Shown here: one piece after another, positions 44,749-47,270 of the stretch
Position numbering within the stretch: the first letter of the stretch is position 1
Layout: each line of letters begins with the position of its first letter
Assembly (NCBI GenBank): GCA_016342595.1
Contig: JAEINY010000013.1
Coordinates: 1 to 47,270, forward strand
DNA from: Marinilabiliaceae bacterium
GTDB taxonomy: Bacteria > Bacteroidota > Bacteroidia > Bacteroidales > Marinilabiliaceae
Length of the DNA: 47,270 bases
Reading direction: 5' to 3'
The notes under the pieces: generated by a model
Database searches by the model: none
The model's input: only the letters and a program-made list of their open reading frames with translations
Told to the model about the DNA's origin: nothing
Made by a program: the position numbers and the translations under genes

Positions 44749-45990
44749 ATGAGTGAGATTCATAACGCTGAAAACAGAGGTCGGATTCTTATCATTGATG
44801 ACAATTCACGAAATGTCCAACTTATTGCTACCATTCTCGATCATTATAAATATGATGTCGAGTATGTGCTGGATGCTTCTAATGGCTTAGACCGGCTACA
44901 AAAAGGAGGAATTGATTTGATTCTTTTGGATATTATGATGCCTGATATGGATGGTTTTGAGGCCTGCAAAGAAATAAAAAAGCTACCTGACTTATCTGAT
45001 ATTCCAATCATCTTTGTGACCGCAAAAAATGACCGGGCAAGCGTGAATAAAGCCTTTCAATCAGGCGGAGAAGACTATCTCGTCAAACCCTTTGATGCAA
45101 AAGAGTTAATAGCTCGCGTAAATGTGCATATTGATCTGAAGAAAAATAAAGAAAAATTAAAGGCTGTGAATCAGGAACTGTCCCAAAAGATTATAGAACG
45201 AACCAAGGAAATTAAAAAAGCTTACGATACACAGAATAGGTTAAACAACGAGTTAAAAACGGCTAATAATGAATTACTCACAGCAGATCAGACAAAACAT
45301 AAATTCCTTTCAATTCTTGGTCATGAGATAGGTGATGCTTTAAACGAAGCCATTGGAATGCTTCAGATTTTAAAACATCGGGTTGAATCCAAAAAAGACG
45401 CCCAAATAGTTGAAAAAATTGACAATTCCCTTATCAAACTTGAAACGTTTATCAAATCAGCTTTAAGAATAACAGCACTGCAATCTGAAAATTCTCAACT
45501 GAGTATTGAACGCTTTGATCTTAACCAAATTATTGGCTTTTGCTTGCTTAATCTCGATGAAAAACTGCGTAATAACAATATACGAATTAGAGGTAAACAC
45601 CTGGATGAAGAATTGTTTATTCATGGGGAACATCATTTAATTTCCGGAGCACTGTTAGCACTTTTCGATTTTCTGGTGACTAATAGTGTTAAAAAAAGCT
45701 CCATGCAACTGGAAACAGTAAAAGATAATGACAAAGTAAGCCTCACAATTGAAGTTGACGATATCCTATTGAAGAAACACATAAAGGAAAAAGAAGCTAC
45801 CTTGAGCACTAATTACCAGATGGGTATCCGATTTGATTCGCTTGAATTTGTGAAGATGATAATATTGGAGCATCGTGCCAGCTTGACTTTTGATTATCAT
45901 TCTAATGAAAAAATTAGCTGTGAGATCATCTTTAATGAACAGCAATACCATACGATTACTGATCCAAATTATTTAACCGAACTAAACTAA
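44749..45990 (+). CDS. Response-regulator protein with degenerate histidine-kinase core
   Basis: This 413-residue protein begins with a complete receiver (acidic D17/D18, phospho-acceptor D61 in LLLDIMMPDMDGFE, T91, K113). A coiled coil (~128-185) and a HisKA-like helix follow, with H192 in a changed box (SILGHEIGDALNE in place of SHEIRTPLN). The C-terminal part keeps the shape of an ATPase domain (N312 in LVTNSVKKSS) but lacks the DxGxG and GxGxG motifs, so it probably cannot bind ATP normally. I read it as a scaffold or receiver-output protein that dimerises through the HisKA helix and takes phosphate from the kinase upstream. The gene follows seven bases after the kinase gene, in the same operon. 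Confidence 0.82.
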   Translation: MSEIHNAENRGRILIIDDNSRNVQLIATILDHYKYDVEYVLDASNGLDRLQKGGIDLILLDIMMPDMDGFEACKEIKKLPDLSDIPIIFVTAKNDRASVNKAFQSGGEDYLVKPFDAKELIARVNVHIDLKKNKEKLKAVNQELSQKIIERTKEIKKAYDTQNRLNNELKTANNELLTADQTKHKFLSILGHEIGDALNEAIGMLQILKHRVESKKDAQIVEKIDNSLIKLETFIKSALRITALQSENSQLSIERFDLNQIIGFCLLNLDEKLRNNNIRIRGKHLDEELFIHGEHHLISGALLALFDFLVTNSVKKSSMQLETVKDNDKVSLTIEVDDILLKKHIKEKEATLSTNYQMGIRFDSLEFVKMIILEHRASLTFDYHSNEKISCEIIFNEQQYHTITDPNYLTELN

Positions 45991-45995
45991 ATATC

Positions 45996-46874
45996 ATGAA
46001 TCAAACTTTCTTTCTAAAACGACACAGTGGAAAACTACTACTTTTAGTTTACCTGACTTTTGGTACAATAGAATCTCAATGTGCAAATTTTCATTACTCA
46101 AATACCATTGCTGAGGAAGATTCCATTGTTGCAACCTTATACTCTATCCCCTCTCCAGATGAAATATTCAATTATATTGATGCTGGCAATTTAAGATACA
46201 ATCCTCAGATATTGAGCGATCCTAAAAAAATTAATAAGTATAAGAACTCAAGAGAACAGTTTCTGGCTGTTGGTATCTTTCTGGCAGACCTCTCTTATAC
46301 CCTGGCTTTTCAACAACCTGCCAAAGGATTTGAGTATATGAAAGTGATCGATGAGGTAGGTAACAATCAAAATCTATTTCCTTATCTGGACTATGAGTTT
46401 AAGGAACGTTTTCTAACAAACATGTCAAATATAGACTCCTTAATTGTCTTATCAGATTATGCTTATGATTTGGCGATGGATAATTTATTTGAAAACCAGA
46501 GATTTGATGCCTATTCTCTCGTTTCTTTTGGATGTATCCTGGAGAGTATGTTTTTAACCTTAAGTTCACTCAATAAGGAGAATCCAAGTGCTGAATTAAT
46601 GAAACGAGTGGCCGATCAAAGTAACCTTATCGACCAGTTGGTTGAAATGATTAAGCTATATATGAGTCAACGTGAAGCTAGAATTCTTCTTAAAGATTTA
46701 AATCCCTTAGTGACATCGTTTGATTCCTTTAACGTGAAAAAAAATGAAACTAAAGTAAAAACAAGGTATGATCGTGTTTTTATCCAACCAACAAAAGAGA
46801 TTAATGTGACGAAGGAAAAACTAGATAATCTTAGGATTGCTGTGGATGAGCTACGAGTAAAATGGGTTAAATAG
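45996..46874 (+). CDS. Secreted helical protein of unknown function
   Basis: This 292-residue protein has an N-terminal signal (GKLLLLVYLTFGTIESQC) and an almost all-helical body. A segment near residue 90 (FLAVGIFLADLSYTLAFQQ) recalls a family of uncharacterised Bacteroidota envelope proteins with a G-x-Y/F-x-A-D-L-x-Y motif; I cannot name it with certainty. It lies five bases after the receiver gene and seven bases before another secreted protein gene, so it belongs to the adhesin/two-component operon. It may be a periplasmic accessory. Function unknown. Confidence 0.7.
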   Translation: MNQTFFLKRHSGKLLLLVYLTFGTIESQCANFHYSNTIAEEDSIVATLYSIPSPDEIFNYIDAGNLRYNPQILSDPKKINKYKNSREQFLAVGIFLADLSYTLAFQQPAKGFEYMKVIDEVGNNQNLFPYLDYEFKERFLTNMSNIDSLIVLSDYAYDLAMDNLFENQRFDAYSLVSFGCILESMFLTLSSLNKENPSAELMKRVADQSNLIDQLVEMIKLYMSQREARILLKDLNPLVTSFDSFNVKKNETKVKTRYDRVFIQPTKEINVTKEKLDNLRIAVDELRVKWVK

Positions 46875-46881
46875 AATAAAC

Positions 46882-47270
46882 ATGAATAAGACTATATTTT
46901 TAATCAATCTATATTTCGTTTTTTTGACAGGAATAAACTTACAAGCTCAAGATTGTAAGAAGTATGAAAACAAATGTCCATCACCTCCCAAAGAGTTTAA
47001 AGTGAGTTCAACCTCAAAATCATTTAGCTTAAAGAAAATGAAAAAGGTCTATTTGAACTTAACGCTTTTTGGTAATCGTGCTTATTTTATCTCAACCAAG
47101 GGCCACTCAAAACTTGGTAAAATTCATTTTAGATTAATTGAAGCAGATGAGAAGCGAACTATATTATATGATAACGCCGCTGATTCGTACAACTCAAATA
47201 AAATATTTGAGATAGCATCCACCTTAAATGTTATTGTGGAAATATCAGCTCCAACTTACCAAACGGAACG
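46882..47270 (+). CDS. Secreted protein, partial (cut by window end)
   Basis: An open frame starts at the ATG at 46882 and runs off the right edge without a stop, giving at least 129 residues. The N-terminus has a signal peptide (FLINLYFVFLTGINLQAQ), then two cysteines (DCKKYENKCPSPP) and beta-rich sequence (KKVYLNLTLFGNRAYFIST). It follows the previous gene by seven bases, so it continues the same operon. I do not recognise the family. The C-terminus cannot be judged from this window. Confidence 0.7.
   Translation, partial: MNKTIFLINLYFVFLTGINLQAQDCKKYENKCPSPPKEFKVSSTSKSFSLKKMKKVYLNLTLFGNRAYFISTKGHSKLGKIHFRLIEADEKRTILYDNAADSYNSNKIFEIASTLNVIVEISAPTYQTE

Overview
The window reads as a chromosomal segment of a Bacteroidota bacterium, probably a marine or anaerobic Bacteroidia/Cytophagia-type lineage. 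The evidence is type IX secretion (T9SS) genes (porQ, a PorP/SprF protein, a PorE-like OmpA protein, a PKD-repeat protein with a gliding-type C-terminal domain), two TonB-dependent receptors, one of them paired with a DUF4249 lipoprotein, a one-piece two-component propeller kinase, and several promoters of the Bacteroidota form TTG-N19/20-TAnnTTTG. I see no rRNA, tRNA, CRISPR array, phage or transposase gene.

Region 1 (1-7.5 kb) is mostly housekeeping: a polytopic spermidine-synthase-like membrane protein, a small membrane protein, a PPOX-fold flavoprotein, a redox-looking set (iron-sulfur flavoprotein plus two small DUF2892 membrane proteins), then pfkA, ispH and cmk on the minus strand. Region 2 (7.5-12.7 kb) looks like an insert between cmk and porQ: a TonB receptor/DUF4249 pair and a frameshifted surface lipoprotein with a collagen-like repeat. 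Region 3 (13-15.5 kb) holds porQ, a YkgJ-type cysteine-cluster protein and an EamA transporter. Region 4 (15.8-18.5 kb) is an HlyD adaptor/TolC pair without an inner-membrane partner.

Region 5 (18.5-21.5 kb) is gene-poor and rich in repeats: dispersed-repeat-like text, strong palindromes, a 23-nt tandem palindromic array and a 20-nt direct repeat, around an unrecognised lipoprotein and a small membrane protein. Region 6 (21.5-28.7 kb) is a divergent signalling/uptake module: a propeller sensor kinase against YfiR and a TonB receptor. A lone NTF2-like protein and a hybrid kinase follow.

Region 7 (32.2-47.3 kb, AT-richer by eye) is the most distinctive part. One operon reads left (PorP/SprF - PorE-like TPR/PD40/OmpA - a 998-residue ABCG-type transporter with an extra N-terminal extension). 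A second reads right from a clear promoter (a 1450-residue PKD adhesin with a T9SS type-B tail - PAS/GAF histidine kinase - receiver protein with a degenerate kinase core - two unrecognised secreted proteins, the last cut by the window edge). I infer a regulated surface-adhesin export and assembly module that couples T9SS outer-membrane parts to an ABCG-like inner-membrane ATPase and a two-component pathway. That linkage is inferred from gene order alone.
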